Source: Microbacterium enclense
GTDB lineage: Bacteria > Actinomycetota > Actinomycetes > Actinomycetales > Microbacteriaceae
NCBI RefSeq assembly: GCF_001456955.1
Contig: NZ_KQ758467.1
Location: 124,001 to 188,000 of the forward strand
Reading direction: 5' to 3'
Length of the DNA: 64,000 nt
Position numbers and translations under genes: made by a program. The notes beneath the pieces are model-generated. The model saw nothing but the letters and a program-made list of their open reading frames with translations. It was not told the DNA's origin and ran no database searches. This document shows positions 51,875 to 60,105 of the stretch, one piece after another (the first letter of the stretch is position 1; each line of letters starts with the position of its first letter).

Positions 51875-52468
51875 TCAGTGTGTCCGTGCGGTTGGGCGGT
51901 AGGTCAACTCGACCGTGTGACCGTCGAACAAGCGACTCTCGAGGAGGTCGAGATCGTAATCGCCGAGACCGTCGAAGATGGGGCTGACTCCCGTGCGGCC
52001 GGAGATCACGGGAAATATCGTGACCTGGATCCGGTCGACTAAGCCCGCTGCCAGCAGCGACCAATTAAGGGAGAGGCTGGCCTGCGATCGCAGGGGAATG
52101 TCGGATTCCCGCTTCAAACGCCGAATGACGTCCTCGGCGGCATCACCGTCGATCGTCGCATCGGGCCACCCCAGGGTGTCGTTGAGCGTGGACGACAGGA
52201 CGGTTGCCGGCATCCGGACAAGGCGCCTGTTCCACTCATCAAGGATGTTGGGGTCGAAGCCCTTATTGAAGATCTGGACCACCTTGCGGAAGGTCGTCGC
52301 GCCGTAGATCATCCTCTGCGGCGTACGGAACAGCTTCGCCCGGTGCGCGAGAAGCTCCGGCCCCTGCTTGCCCCAGTAACCGCCCCACTCGCTCTCGCCC
52401 GGCGACATCTCGTAGGAGCCGTAGCCGTCGAGAGTCGAGAAGACGTCCCACGTGTAATCCACGGCCAT
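51875..52468 (-). CDS. DHFR-like reductase (RibD C-terminal fold), 2
   Basis: 197 residues: DYTWDVFSTLDGYGSYEMS, RMIYGATTFRKVVQIF, LVDRIQVTIFPVISGRTG. Same fold as its neighbour but low identity, so not a tandem duplicate. GGGGGG 5 bases before the ATG at 52468. Palindrome copy 2 lies about 105 bases upstream. Confidence 0.88.
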   Translation of the reverse strand: MAVDYTWDVFSTLDGYGSYEMSPGESEWGGYWGKQGPELLAHRAKLFRTPQRMIYGATTFRKVVQIFNKGFDPNILDEWNRRLVRMPATVLSSTLNDTLGWPDATIDGDAAEDVIRRLKRESDIPLRSQASLSLNWSLLAAGLVDRIQVTIFPVISGRTGVSPIFDGLGDYDLDLLESRLFDGHTVELTYRPTARTH

Positions 52469-52572
52469 ATCGCCCCCCAGAACGCACACCGCCGATGCGC
52501 TGAACCGACACCGGAGCCTCACGTGTCGTCGACCATACGCATCCCTGGTGCCGGTTGTCTATCGAACCAGAA

Positions 52573-52598
52573 GGTGCAAAACCGATCGGTTTTGCACC
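52573..52598. repeat. 26-bp perfect palindrome, copy 2
   Basis: GGTGCAAAACCGA followed directly by its reverse complement, no spacer. Between the DHFR-like 2 start and the ADH stop. Confidence 0.8.
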
Positions 52599-52682
52599 AC
52601 GGGCTCTATGCCGGGGTCACTCTCAGCGTTGTCTGCTTGGAGAGCGCGTTGGTGATGGCGCGGGTGGGGGATCCGTTGCCGA

Positions 52683-53777
52683 TTACGCGGGGAGGGTCTC
52701 GGCGCGCTCCCGATCCTGTTCGAGCGTGCTGTTGTCGATGACGTAGCGAAAGCGCACGGCATTCGCGACCATCTCGTCGAAGGCTTCGTTCACCTGCTGC
52801 ACGGGGATAACTTTCACCTCCGGGCGGATGCCGTGTTCGGCGGCGAAGTCGAGCACTTGCTGCGTCTCGGCGATGCTGCCGATGAGTGAGCCCCCGATGG
52901 TGATGCGGCTCATCGATACGGCGCCGAAGTCGATGCCCGCTTCGTGGATGGGCTCGAGCATGCCGACCGTGACGAGTGCTCCGTCATGGCGTATCAGCGA
53001 GAGGTAGGGCCTCATGTCAAACGGCGTGGGGATGGTCGACAGGACGAAGTCGATGCTCGCGGCGTGCGCTTGTACGGCGTCGTCGTCGTTCATGTCGACG
53101 ACGTCGTCGGCTCCGAGCTCGCGCAGATCGTCGGCTTTGTCGGGGGTGGTGGTGAGCGCGATGACGCGGTCGGCGCCGCGCGCCTTGGCCAGCTGCAGGG
53201 CAAGGTGGCCGAGTCCGCCGAGTCCGGCGATTGCGACGGTGCTGCCGGCGCCGACGTTCCAGTGTTCCAGCGGAGACCACGTCGTCACGCCCGCGCAGAG
53301 CAGCGGCGCTGCCTGTTCGAGGGGGATGGCATCCGGGATACGCAACACAAAGTGCTGGTTCACCACGATCTCGTCTGAGTAGCCGCCCAGGGTCACCTCG
53401 CCGGTGGCGGGGTCTTTGCCGTTGTAGGTGAAGATGGCCGGCGGGTTCTGGTACTGCTCCTCGCTCACGCCACGCTGCGACTCGTCGCCCCAATAGACAA
53501 GGCATCCCACCCCCACCCGGTCGCCAACCGCGAAGGCGGTGACGTCGGCGCCGACCTCGGCGACGGTGCCAGCGATCTCGTGCCCGGGCAGGCACGGCCA
53601 TAGGGTCGCGAGCGCGCCGCCGAACTCGTCGCGGGCCTGATGCACGTCGGAGTGGCAGACGCCGCAGTACGCGATGTCGATCCGCACGTCCTCGGCCGCG
53701 ACTTCGCGGCGATCAAAGGTGTACGGAGCGAGCGGAGTGTTCTTGTCGGGGGTGGCGTAGCCGATGTTGGAGGCCAT
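52683..53777 (-). CDS. Zinc-type alcohol dehydrogenase without structural-zinc cysteines
   Basis: 364 residues, cinnamyl-alcohol/YahK-like MDR family. Catalytic zinc ligands in YCGVCHSDVHQARDE and PCLPGHEIAGTV; cofactor fold GLGGLGHLALQLAK. The structural-zinc lobe is changed: after VGVGCLVY comes WGDESQRGVSEEQYQNPPA, with none of the four expected cysteines. Probably reduces aldehydes with NAD(P)H. The start MASNIGYATPD at 53777 has AAAGGA upstream. Confidence 0.9.
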   Translation of the reverse strand: MASNIGYATPDKNTPLAPYTFDRREVAAEDVRIDIAYCGVCHSDVHQARDEFGGALATLWPCLPGHEIAGTVAEVGADVTAFAVGDRVGVGCLVYWGDESQRGVSEEQYQNPPAIFTYNGKDPATGEVTLGGYSDEIVVNQHFVLRIPDAIPLEQAAPLLCAGVTTWSPLEHWNVGAGSTVAIAGLGGLGHLALQLAKARGADRVIALTTTPDKADDLRELGADDVVDMNDDDAVQAHAASIDFVLSTIPTPFDMRPYLSLIRHDGALVTVGMLEPIHEAGIDFGAVSMSRITIGGSLIGSIAETQQVLDFAAEHGIRPEVKVIPVQQVNEAFDEMVANAVRFRYVIDNSTLEQDRERAETLPA

Positions 53778-54017
53778 GAGGGGTGTCCTTTCCGCCCGCG
53801 GGGAGGAGGGCGTGCGGGAACGGTACGGCTCACACCTGGACAGAAAGGACCTCTGGCACTTTCGCGTCAGCCCACTATTATTCGCAGCCCCGTGCGGCGA
53901 GGCGTCGCAAGCGCAGGGTTAGCTGGGCTGCCTATAGCCGAAACTGCCACCTTGGGTGAGTGCGCGGAAGCAGCCAGGCGCTTGAAGCTCAGTTGGTCAC
54001 CGGTGCTCGTCTCCAGT

Positions 54018-54043
54018 GGTGCAAAACCGATCGGTTTCGCACC
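54018..54043. repeat. 26-bp palindrome, copy 3
   Basis: Same as copy 2 except one base (TTTC for TTTT near the right arm). In the 298-bp gap between the amidohydrolase stop and ADH start, about 240 bases upstream of the ADH; the rest of that gap shows nothing recognisable. Confidence 0.75.
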
Positions 54044-54075
54044 CGGCTCCGAGCTCTGGAGCAGGGTTCGGGCCC

Positions 54076-55254
54076 TCACTCCAGAGAGGCTGGCCAGATC
54101 ATCCTCCCGTCCTTAAACGTCGCGTAGACCCGTGACAAATCCGCAGGTTGCACTGCCTCCGATGTGGTGTCGAGGACTGTCAGATCGCCGCGAAGGCCTA
54201 TGTCAATCGCGCCGCGCTCGTCGTCGTCGAAGAAGTCCGCGGGTTCGGATGTCAGCGCTCGTAGGAGGTGATGGACGCCCATTCCGCTCTTCGCCATTGC
54301 CTCGAGTTCCGGGCGGGTGTCCCTCTCTGACATGTACCCCACATCGGTACCGAAGATAACTTTGCCCCCTTGCCTCATGAAGTCGCCCAGCGCTGTGTAA
54401 ATCGGGTGCAGGTAGCCGGGATCTGCACTAACCGTGGAGGCGAACATGTGCAGTGTTGGCACCATCCGGACGCCGCGGTGAGCAGCCTGAGCGAGGAGGG
54501 GGGCGGTCCCCTCCGTGTCATCAGGAACGTGGGCGAGCGCATCGACTCCCGCGTCCAGTGCGACGGCTGTTCCCTCCCGGTTCGAGGGGTGCGCGAAGAC
54601 CCGTGCACCCCGTCGGTGCGCTTCCTCAACGGCAGCGCGTGCAACAGAGGTTCGCATTGGTTTCACCCTCTCTGGGGTGACGTATGAGCCTGTGAATAGC
54701 TTGACGATTCTGGCGCCGCTTCGCAGTTGCGATGCAACGGCGCGCCCGGCCCCGAATCCGGTCACGGGCGCTGGCAGCATCCACCGGGTGAACCAGGGGA
54801 CAAGTTCCCTCATGTAGAACGGGACGCCACGCCAGGGGCGTATTCCGGCGCCGGCCGTCATGATGTTGGGGCCGCGAAGCTCGCCCGCTTCGATTCTTCG
54901 GATGAGTGCGTTTGTCGTCCGCGGGTGCGATCCTAGGTCCAACACGGTCACGAAGCCCCGGGAGAGCATCATGTCATCGATCGCGGCTTGCACACGCGAC
55001 ACTCCAGCGCCCGACTGATCGGACCACACGGCCTCCGTGAGGTGCACGTGACAGTTCCAAAAGCCGGCTGTCACGACTCTGCCGGCCAGATCGACCTCTC
55101 GCGTGGAGGCATGCCGGTCAGCCTCGACCCCAATACCGGTTATACGACCCTCGCTGACAAGTAGGCTCTGCGGGCCGGATACTCGCTCTCCGGGCCTGCG
55201 CCAAACACGAGCATTGCGCATCAGCAGCGATCCAGGCTCGAGACCGTTACTCAC
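54076..55254 (-). CDS. Amidohydrolase
   Basis: 392 residues, amidohydrolase (imidazolonepropionase-like) family. Metal and catalytic residues: NCHVHLTEAVW (HxH), IVKLFTGSY (bridging Lys), RVFAHPSN, DALAHVPDD and FGTDVGYM (Asp). Start GTG 55254 (VSNGLEPGSLLMRN) is supported by TACGGT 6 bases upstream. The upstream extension crosses a palindrome and is rejected. No signal peptide; substrate unknown, perhaps a cyclic amide or lactam. Confidence 0.87.
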   Translation of the reverse strand: MSNGLEPGSLLMRNARVWRRPGERVSGPQSLLVSEGRITGIGVEADRHASTREVDLAGRVVTAGFWNCHVHLTEAVWSDQSGAGVSRVQAAIDDMMLSRGFVTVLDLGSHPRTTNALIRRIEAGELRGPNIMTAGAGIRPWRGVPFYMRELVPWFTRWMLPAPVTGFGAGRAVASQLRSGARIVKLFTGSYVTPERVKPMRTSVARAAVEEAHRRGARVFAHPSNREGTAVALDAGVDALAHVPDDTEGTAPLLAQAAHRGVRMVPTLHMFASTVSADPGYLHPIYTALGDFMRQGGKVIFGTDVGYMSERDTRPELEAMAKSGMGVHHLLRALTSEPADFFDDDERGAIDIGLRGDLTVLDTTSEAVQPADLSRVYATFKDGRMIWPASLE

Positions 55255-55316
55255 GGTCACACCGTATGCGCGTGACACGTCAAAGTCGACGCCGCAGATG
55301 TCGTCATCGCACAGGT

Positions 55317-55342
55317 GGTGCGAAACCGATGGGGTTCGCACG
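55317..55342. repeat. 26-bp palindrome, copy 4
   Basis: GGTGCGAAACCGAT then GGGGTTCGCACG. Relative to copy 2, base 6 (A to G) and its partner base 21 (T to C) both changed, keeping the pair. It ends 63 bases upstream of the amidohydrolase start. Confidence 0.7.
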
Positions 55343-55465
55343 ACCTGAGGCCCGTCGACTCAATCCATCGACGGTCACGGCATCTATATAGGTTTCAGTT
55401 CCGCGCGCTATCCCTGACCGGGGTCATGTTGCGACAGGCCCTTGTTCGACTGGCAGCGAAGTTCG

Positions 55466-55500
55466 TGCAGGGATGTCGCCGCAATGCGGCACCCCCTGCA
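55466..55500 (-). terminator. Terminator of cassette 2 operon
   Basis: TGCAGGG ... CCCTGCA outer stem with inner GCCGC-AAT-GCGGC, 47 bases past the A stop; same place as the copy 1 terminator. Confidence 0.6.
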
Positions 55501-55546
55501 TGACGGTCCGGTCACCGTAGAGCCCCGGAACCCATGGGGCCCCGCG

Positions 55547-55924
55547 CTATTCCGTGGTGGCGGCTTCGGGTTTGGAGCCCGGTTCACTTTCCGGTTCGTA
55601 ATGGCCGAGGGATCGTTCCTGCATGTACGCACACAGCTCTGCCGCAATTTGCAGTTCGTGGGTAAGAGCGTTGAGCTCGAAGCTTGATAGGTCCAATGTC
55701 TCGTTGGACGGTTCGATGAGGATGTGCCAGGTGAGGTCGTCGCCGGTTTCGCGAGGTTCGATCCAGACGGTGTTGGGGGCGTTCTCGAGGGGCATCACGA
55801 TGAGCCCGGTGTCTTGCCCGTCGTGACCGTCCTGTACGGCGACGCGTACCTCTTCCCCGGCTCCTCGGGCGTCAACAAATTCCGCCACCCAGTGCTCCAG
55901 GGTCTGCTTGCTGTGGAAGGGCAT
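55547..55924 (-). CDS. Cassette protein A, copy 2 (125 aa)
   Basis: Same length as copy 1. MPFHSKQTLEHWVAEF start at 55924 is chosen over the ATG two codons upstream because GAGGA then sits 8 bases away. Conserved core GLIVMPLENAPNTVWIEP and LDLSSFELNALTHELQIAAE are nearly identical to copy 1, while residues 20-40 and the acidic tail diverge, suggesting constraint on the central strand and C-terminal helices. Third gene of C-B-A. Confidence 0.85.
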   Translation of the reverse strand: MPFHSKQTLEHWVAEFVDARGAGEEVRVAVQDGHDGQDTGLIVMPLENAPNTVWIEPRETGDDLTWHILIEPSNETLDLSSFELNALTHELQIAAELCAYMQERSLGHYEPESEPGSKPEAATTE

Positions 55925-55959
55925 GGTCATCGTCCTCGGGTGATGCGGGTGGGAACGGA

Positions 55960-55989
55960 ACGGCCCACCCCGGTTAGGGGGTGGGCCGT
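55960..55989 (-). other. Intra-operon hairpin between B and A (copy 2)
   Basis: Perfect 12-bp stem ACGGCCCACCCC and complement, 6-nt loop. Position conserved with copy 1 (3355-3380), sequence not. Confidence 0.65.
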
Positions 55990-56002
55990 CTTGGGGGGAG
56001 TC

Positions 56003-56344
56003 TTAGGCCGCGGCGGCCAGGTGCGCGCGGTGCGCGTCTTCCTGCTGCTGCCAGGTCGCGGCGTTCAGCAGGAGGCCGGAGGACATCGCCGCCTGATCGG
56101 CGAGTTGGCGGAGGTAGCCGCCGGACAGGCGCTGCGGCTCGGCGCTGTCGTACTCGAAACGCATGGAGATCGCCGGCTGCACCCACAGGGTCGTGCGCGT
56201 GTGCTGAGCGTCGGTGTCCGTCCACGTGATCGTGAACGACTCGTTGCGGCGCAGCTTGGTCGACAGGACGACCTGCAGGTACTGCAGCAGGCGGTCATCG
56301 ACGGCGATGGGCTGCGGGTCGGAGCTGTAGAAGAGCTTTCCCAT
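56003..56344 (-). CDS. Cassette protein B, DUF7882-like, copy 2 (113 aa)
   Basis: Identical in length to copy 1 and about 86% identical (16 differences by hand). The DRLLQYLQVVLSTKLRR block and RLSGGYLR-x-LADQAAMSS block are unchanged; most differences fall in the loop around residues 45-70. The translation start region AGGAGTCATCATG is also identical. Function unknown. Confidence 0.87.
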   Translation of the reverse strand: MGKLFYSSDPQPIAVDDRLLQYLQVVLSTKLRRNESFTITWTDTDAQHTRTTLWVQPAISMRFEYDSAEPQRLSGGYLRQLADQAAMSSGLLLNAATWQQQEDAHRAHLAAAA

Positions 56345-56377
56345 GATGACTCCTAGCGGGTGAAGGTTTGGTCAGGT

Positions 56378-56545
56378 TCAGAAGATGAGAGAGGCGACGA
56401 CGCTGACGGCGGCGGCCGAGACGACTGCGGCCGCGGCGGTCACGCCGATGTACCACCGCTGGGCAGCGGCAGCTGCGGGCGAGGGAACAAATGTTCGCCG
56501 ACGCAGCCCAGAAGGCTGTGTCGCGCCGATCACGTTGCTGGTCAT
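56378..56545 (-). CDS. Cassette peptide C, copy 2 (55 aa)
   Basis: MTSNVIGATQPSGLRRRTFV, then AAAAAQRWYIG and one C-terminal helix (VTAAAAVVSAAAVSVVASLIF). Same length and layout as copy 1 though the residues differ, which argues for a real coding sequence under size and topology constraint. Confidence 0.77.
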   Translation of the reverse strand: MTSNVIGATQPSGLRRRTFVPSPAAAAAQRWYIGVTAAAAVVSAAAVSVVASLIF

Positions 56546-56590
56546 GGTGGCCTTCCCTCCCATCCGGATCTGGCTGTCAGCTCCGGTGAA

Positions 56591-56640
56591 GATCAAGCTA
56601 GCAGATATTCAGCAACGTTAGGTAACCTTGTTGAGTGTCA
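56591..56640. promoter_or_regulatory. Divergent promoter/operator of cassette 2
   Basis: GATCAAGCTAGCAGATA (from 56591) and the 23-bp TTAGGTAAC...GTTGAGTGTCA block (56618-56640), 27 bp start to start exactly as in copy 1. Intervening bases differ. Confidence 0.6.
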
Positions 56641-56736
56641 CCGGCGTTGACCTCTATCAGACTTGATGGTCACGGCCGTAAGCTTAGGAGGTTAGGTAGA
56701 GTGCTCCGAGACATCACGAATGTGGGGAATGGGTCG

Positions 56737-57201
56737 ATGACGGGTGAAGCAGGCAATACGTCGCCGCTGTTGGCGGCGTTGATGTTCTATAGCGAGAAAC
56801 GTGATGCTGCGGCAGCGCGCGCACGTAAGCAGCTGGGCGTCAATGAGCTCGATGCCAAAGCCATGTCCTACATCGCGAAGAACCCTGGCGCCCGGCCGTC
56901 CGAGATGGCTGGTTTCCTCGGGGTCACCTCCGCTGGCGTGACCACGATGGTTGAGCGTCTCGTGCGTCGTGGCATTCTGCGCCGCGAATCCGATGAGACG
57001 GACCGCCGCGTCAACCACATCCATCTCGCGGTCGACCTCGAGAAGGAACCGTGGTCGCAACTGGCGTTGTTCGATGCCACCTGCCGGCAGATTATGGCCC
57101 AGCTGGACCCTCAGGTCGAAGCCGACTTCGCGGCCTTCCTGCGCCACACAGCGCTTGCAGCGAGCGAAGAATCGGCGCGCGTCGACCGTTCCGCCGCCTA
57201 A
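56737..57201 (+). CDS. Cassette regulator D, MarR family, copy 2
   Basis: 154 residues. KQLGVNELDAKAMSYIAKNP, PSEMAGFLGVTSAGVTTMVE (helix-turn-helix) and RRESDETDRR wing align without gaps to copy 1; recognition-helix changes are conservative (I to V, L to M), so both proteins may bind both promoters. A -10-like TAGAGT (56697-56702) lies 34 bases before ATG as in copy 1. Confidence 0.9.
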   Translation: MTGEAGNTSPLLAALMFYSEKRDAAAARARKQLGVNELDAKAMSYIAKNPGARPSEMAGFLGVTSAGVTTMVERLVRRGILRRESDETDRRVNHIHLAVDLEKEPWSQLALFDATCRQIMAQLDPQVEADFAAFLRHTALAASEESARVDRSAA

Positions 57202-57210
57202 CTGCTGACG

Positions 57211-57567
57211 CTACAGGTGCACGTCGGCCGCGAGTTGGGCCATGTGCGCAACGGATTTGCGTAGAAGGAACGCGCATAGGTCCGCCGCAGACGACAGCTC
57301 GCGGCACAGGTCGTAGACCGACTCGGGGGACAACTCCGTCACCTCGGGTTGTGCCTCGAACGTGACGCGCCAGTCCGGAACCCCCACCGCGATCGGCGCG
57401 AGGTAGACGGATGTCGTGGCGTTCGTGAGGGGGAAAATCACCAGACCGCTATCGATGCCGTCAACGGGTTCCTGGTCCGCAACGAACGCGACCCCGCCGC
57501 CGGCGGCTCCGCTCGCGGCAAACTCCTCGAGCCACGCCTCCAACAGGTCTTTACTGCGAAACGGCAC
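57211..57567 (-). CDS. Cassette protein E, copy 2 (118 aa)
   Basis: GTG start (VPFRSKDLLEAWLEEF) as in copy 1, same length, 21 differences by hand count. SGAAGGGVAFVA, NATTSVYLAP and DWRVTFEAQPEVTELSPE are fully conserved. Convergent with the MarR gene, 9 bp between stops. Confidence 0.86.
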   Translation of the reverse strand: MPFRSKDLLEAWLEEFAASGAAGGGVAFVADQEPVDGIDSGLVIFPLTNATTSVYLAPIAVGVPDWRVTFEAQPEVTELSPESVYDLCRELSSAADLCAFLLRKSVAHMAQLAADVHL

Positions 57568-57831
57568 CTGCTGATCCTCACATCTTTCTGGCGAACGGTT
57601 CTCGCCAGCTGAATCGTACGTCACCCTGGACTCAGGCCAGGAATGCTTTAACGCCGCCTGCGGCCGGCAGTTGCGTCCTACCGCGGTCTCGTTGGTACGG
57701 GCGAAACGCGCCCTTGTCATGTAGACGTCGCGACGCGGCTGATCGTCACGTGGTGGGACGATATTTCCGCGGTCTGTCGGCGTTCACCTCAGGTGCTGAG
57801 GCGCAGCGCGAACTGCACTGGACGGGGCCGG

Positions 57832-58116
57832 TTAGGTTGTGGAGCGGAGGGTGAGCCCGTCGGGTGAGCTGGCTTGGGTCATCAGTTCCTCCACCAGGTT
57901 GCGGTCGATGGACGGTTGCCGCCCGCCGAAGAACTGTATGACGAGGGGGCTGGCCGGATGCAGCCACACACTTCGCTGTCCTCTATCGCTCTGGGGGAGT
58001 TGAAGCATGAACGATTCGCCACGGCGGAACTTGTTCATGATGACCAGGCGCAGGTGCGATAACAGCCGGTCCTCGATGTCGAACGAGCTGGTCTCCGAGA
58101 CAATTAACCGGCCCAA
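57832..58116 (-). CDS. DUF7882-like protein, solitary (94 aa)
   Basis: MGRLIVSETSSFDIEDRLLSH, LRLVIMNKFRRGESFMLQL, SVWLHPASPLVIQFFGG and ELMTQASSPDGLTL: the typical shorter form of the family. The start is TTG, with GGGAG 6 bases upstream; the same leader in the cassettes reads ATG. No A, C, D or E partner adjoins, but cassette 2 ends 264 bp away. Confidence 0.8.
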   Translation of the reverse strand: MGRLIVSETSSFDIEDRLLSHLRLVIMNKFRRGESFMLQLPQSDRGQRSVWLHPASPLVIQFFGGRQPSIDRNLVEELMTQASSPDGLTLRSTT

Positions 58117-58720
58117 GAAGACTCCCGTCGGGCGCTGAGCTCACGCGTGAGCAGGGGGTGGATGCGGGGGAGGAGTCCGAATGGTCCCCCTCCCCACGCT
58201 GCATCGATGATGCGATGGGTGGATACCGGACCACAGCAGTCTTGACATCGCGTACTTGCACCCGGACAGGTCACGGAACCACAACACCTCGCGCTGCTGG
58301 TACCGCCTGAACTGCACCGTTATTGCGCTACAGGGGCACTCGGGCGGGAGCGTGGGGATCGTAGCTGCATAGCGGTGTCAAGGCGCGAAGCCGATCGAGT
58401 GTGCGTCGTTACGGTCACAGCAACCGGTGGGTGGTTGTAAGGGGCTACCCACCGGCCCCTCGCTCAATGAATCGAGTTGATTGTGGGGGTCGGATACTGA
58501 TGCCCCCACCGCCAGAAAGGGGGGCTGTCAGGGCCTGACGGTGGGGGCTATCCGACGGTAGAGCACCCATTTCTGAAAAGGGTGACATCGGTAAACCCGT
58601 TGTGCAAGGAGCCGCCATGTGCAGTCACGCCCGCGGCTCTGGCAGCCCCAGACATGCGCCGACGCGGCTGCGGTTCATCACCATGGCCGCGTTCAACACG
58701 CCTGACCCCCTCTACAGGGA
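58117..58720. other. Hairpin-rich spacer
   Basis: 604 bp with no supported gene. Contains a 9-bp stem CCGGTGGGT/ACCCACCGG (58424-58455) and a 14-bp stem GCCCCCACCGCCAG/CTGACGGTGGGGGC with one G-T pair (58502-58548); TGGGGG at about 58484 could compete for the same CCCCCA, so alternative folds are possible. Confidence 0.5.
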
Positions 58721-59065
58721 CTACTCGAGTGATAGGGCCCCGGGCGTCGACCCTGAATGTTGCGTGCGCGGGTCGGGTTCCGGGCAGACGTAGAGGCCGC
58801 GGGAGGAGTTGGCGTTGTAGGTAAGAGCGTGTAGCCATGCAGGGTTGATTTGTGGCGTGCGTCCGCCGTGATACTTGAACACCAAGGAGGAGTGCGCGTG
58901 GATATACACGGTGGTGCGCCCGCCACCGGTGCTCAGGTCGTCTTTCCACGTGAAAGGGAAAGATTCGCCTCGTCGTGTCTTGGCGAGGATTACTGCTTGC
59001 AGGTGCGCGAGGAGTCGGTCCTCGAAGTCTGCTTTGATCTGTCCGTCATACGTGAATTTGCCCAT
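58721..59065 (-). CDS. DUF7882-like protein, solitary (114 aa)
   Basis: MGKFTYDGQIKADFEDRLLAH, LQAVILAKTRRGESFPFTW, TTVYIHAHSSLVFKYHGGR, ALTYNANSSRGLYVCPEPD. It carries the family signature but has an extra Ser/Pro/Gly tail of about 16 residues that is not typical and could be read-through into former non-coding DNA. No strong ribosome site is visible before ATG 59065. Confidence 0.75.
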   Translation of the reverse strand: MGKFTYDGQIKADFEDRLLAHLQAVILAKTRRGESFPFTWKDDLSTGGGRTTVYIHAHSSLVFKYHGGRTPQINPAWLHALTYNANSSRGLYVCPEPDPRTQHSGSTPGALSLE

Positions 59066-59492
59066 GGGGGAACCGTCTTAAATGCCGACGGGACGAAGTG
59101 TCGCACTCTGTGAGCGAGAGCTGATGACGACGCCCCGCCCCTGCCGACGGATCGCTTTCACTATCCCGCGGCCTCCCCCCGGCATCACCTGCTTGCCATA
59201 AAGCGGTGTTCATGCAGGATGCGCTTCCCGGCCCACCCGCTGCGCGATGGGCTAATCCTCGGGGTGCCGTGTGTGTTGGGGCGCCGTGCCGACGTGCTTA
59301 TGCGGTTGGCGCAGCTGCAGCATGAGGCGTGCTGGGCGGGTGGCTGTTGAGGAGCTTACCCCGGCAGCCACGGTTCGGTCCTTCGCTGCTTTCATCTTCA
59401 CGATCGGTGACACCCGAGGCGTCGACGACACATGCATGCGAACAGCGCAACCCGGAGCCCGCTTCTGCGGAGCGGAAGCTACCTTCACCGGC
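59066..59492. other. Spacer, nothing recognised
   Basis: About 430 bp. An in-frame extension of the next gene back to 59271 exists but has atypical composition (Cys/Trp/Arg-rich). No repeat or strong hairpin seen. Confidence 0.35.
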
Positions 59493-59804
59493 ATGTCTCA
59501 CGCGATCCATCGGCTGTGTCTCTCGGTCGCCGATGCGACTTATCCGCTTGCCCCCACGGAACACGTCGACGAGCTGAAGGCCGCCATCAGGGGCGCCGTC
59601 CGCTCCGGAGGTGACTTTGTCGACGTCACTTTGGATTCCGGCTGCCACCTCAGCTTCTTCGCCACAATCACATCGGTCATCACGATCACGGTCGAGACGG
59701 TAGGTCTGGATACCGGCACCGCTGACGGCGAGGGAGCTGCCGATGACTGGGCGCCTGCTTCGTTCGGCACGTACGACAGCGACACACCCTGGGACGTGAT
59801 CTGA
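59493..59804 (+). CDS. Hypothetical protein (103 aa)
   Basis: MSHAIHRLCLSVADATYPLA, HVDELKAAIRGAVRSGGDFV, CHLSFFATITSVITITVETV, acidic tail ending DTPWDVI. Alternating helix and two strands, no membrane segment. ATG 59493 is supported by TACCTT 7 bases upstream. Family not recognised; neighbourhood is DUF7882-like genes. Confidence 0.6.
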   Translation: MSHAIHRLCLSVADATYPLAPTEHVDELKAAIRGAVRSGGDFVDVTLDSGCHLSFFATITSVITITVETVGLDTGTADGEGAADDWAPASFGTYDSDTPWDVI

Positions 59805-59919
59805 ACCTAGAAGATATGGGTTGGAAAGAGTGGGCCCGTCTTCCGGTGACGGTCCATCGATGAGTGAAGGTCGAGCGTTCCGAGTCGCTGGTGCGCACCC
59901 CGGCCGACGTCTCCCAGCG

Positions 59920-59989
59920 CCCGATCCAGCGGCGATGGGGCGAGCGGTTGTTGACGACCTCGACTGTTTCTGTGGTGGCGAGCCGTGAG
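59920..59989. repeat. 70-bp direct repeat, copy 1
   Basis: CCCGAT...GGCGATGGGGCGAGC...GGCGAGCCGTGAG; 65 of 70 bases match 62966-63035 in the same orientation. In the spacer before the SDR gene. Confidence 0.7.
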
Positions 59990-60105
59990 CGCTTGGCTGG
60001 TCGCTTCAAGACAATCCATCGCGCTGACGTCTTCCTCTTCGGGAGCGATGTCGGTTCCGTGCAATGGGGTGGGGCACTTCTTTATCCGTGATTACCGTCG
60101 GTTCC

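Noticed and set aside
55255..55341. Upstream start of the amidohydrolase
   Set aside because: It would read through the 26-bp palindrome and lacks promoter room; the GTG at 55254 has a correctly spaced -10.
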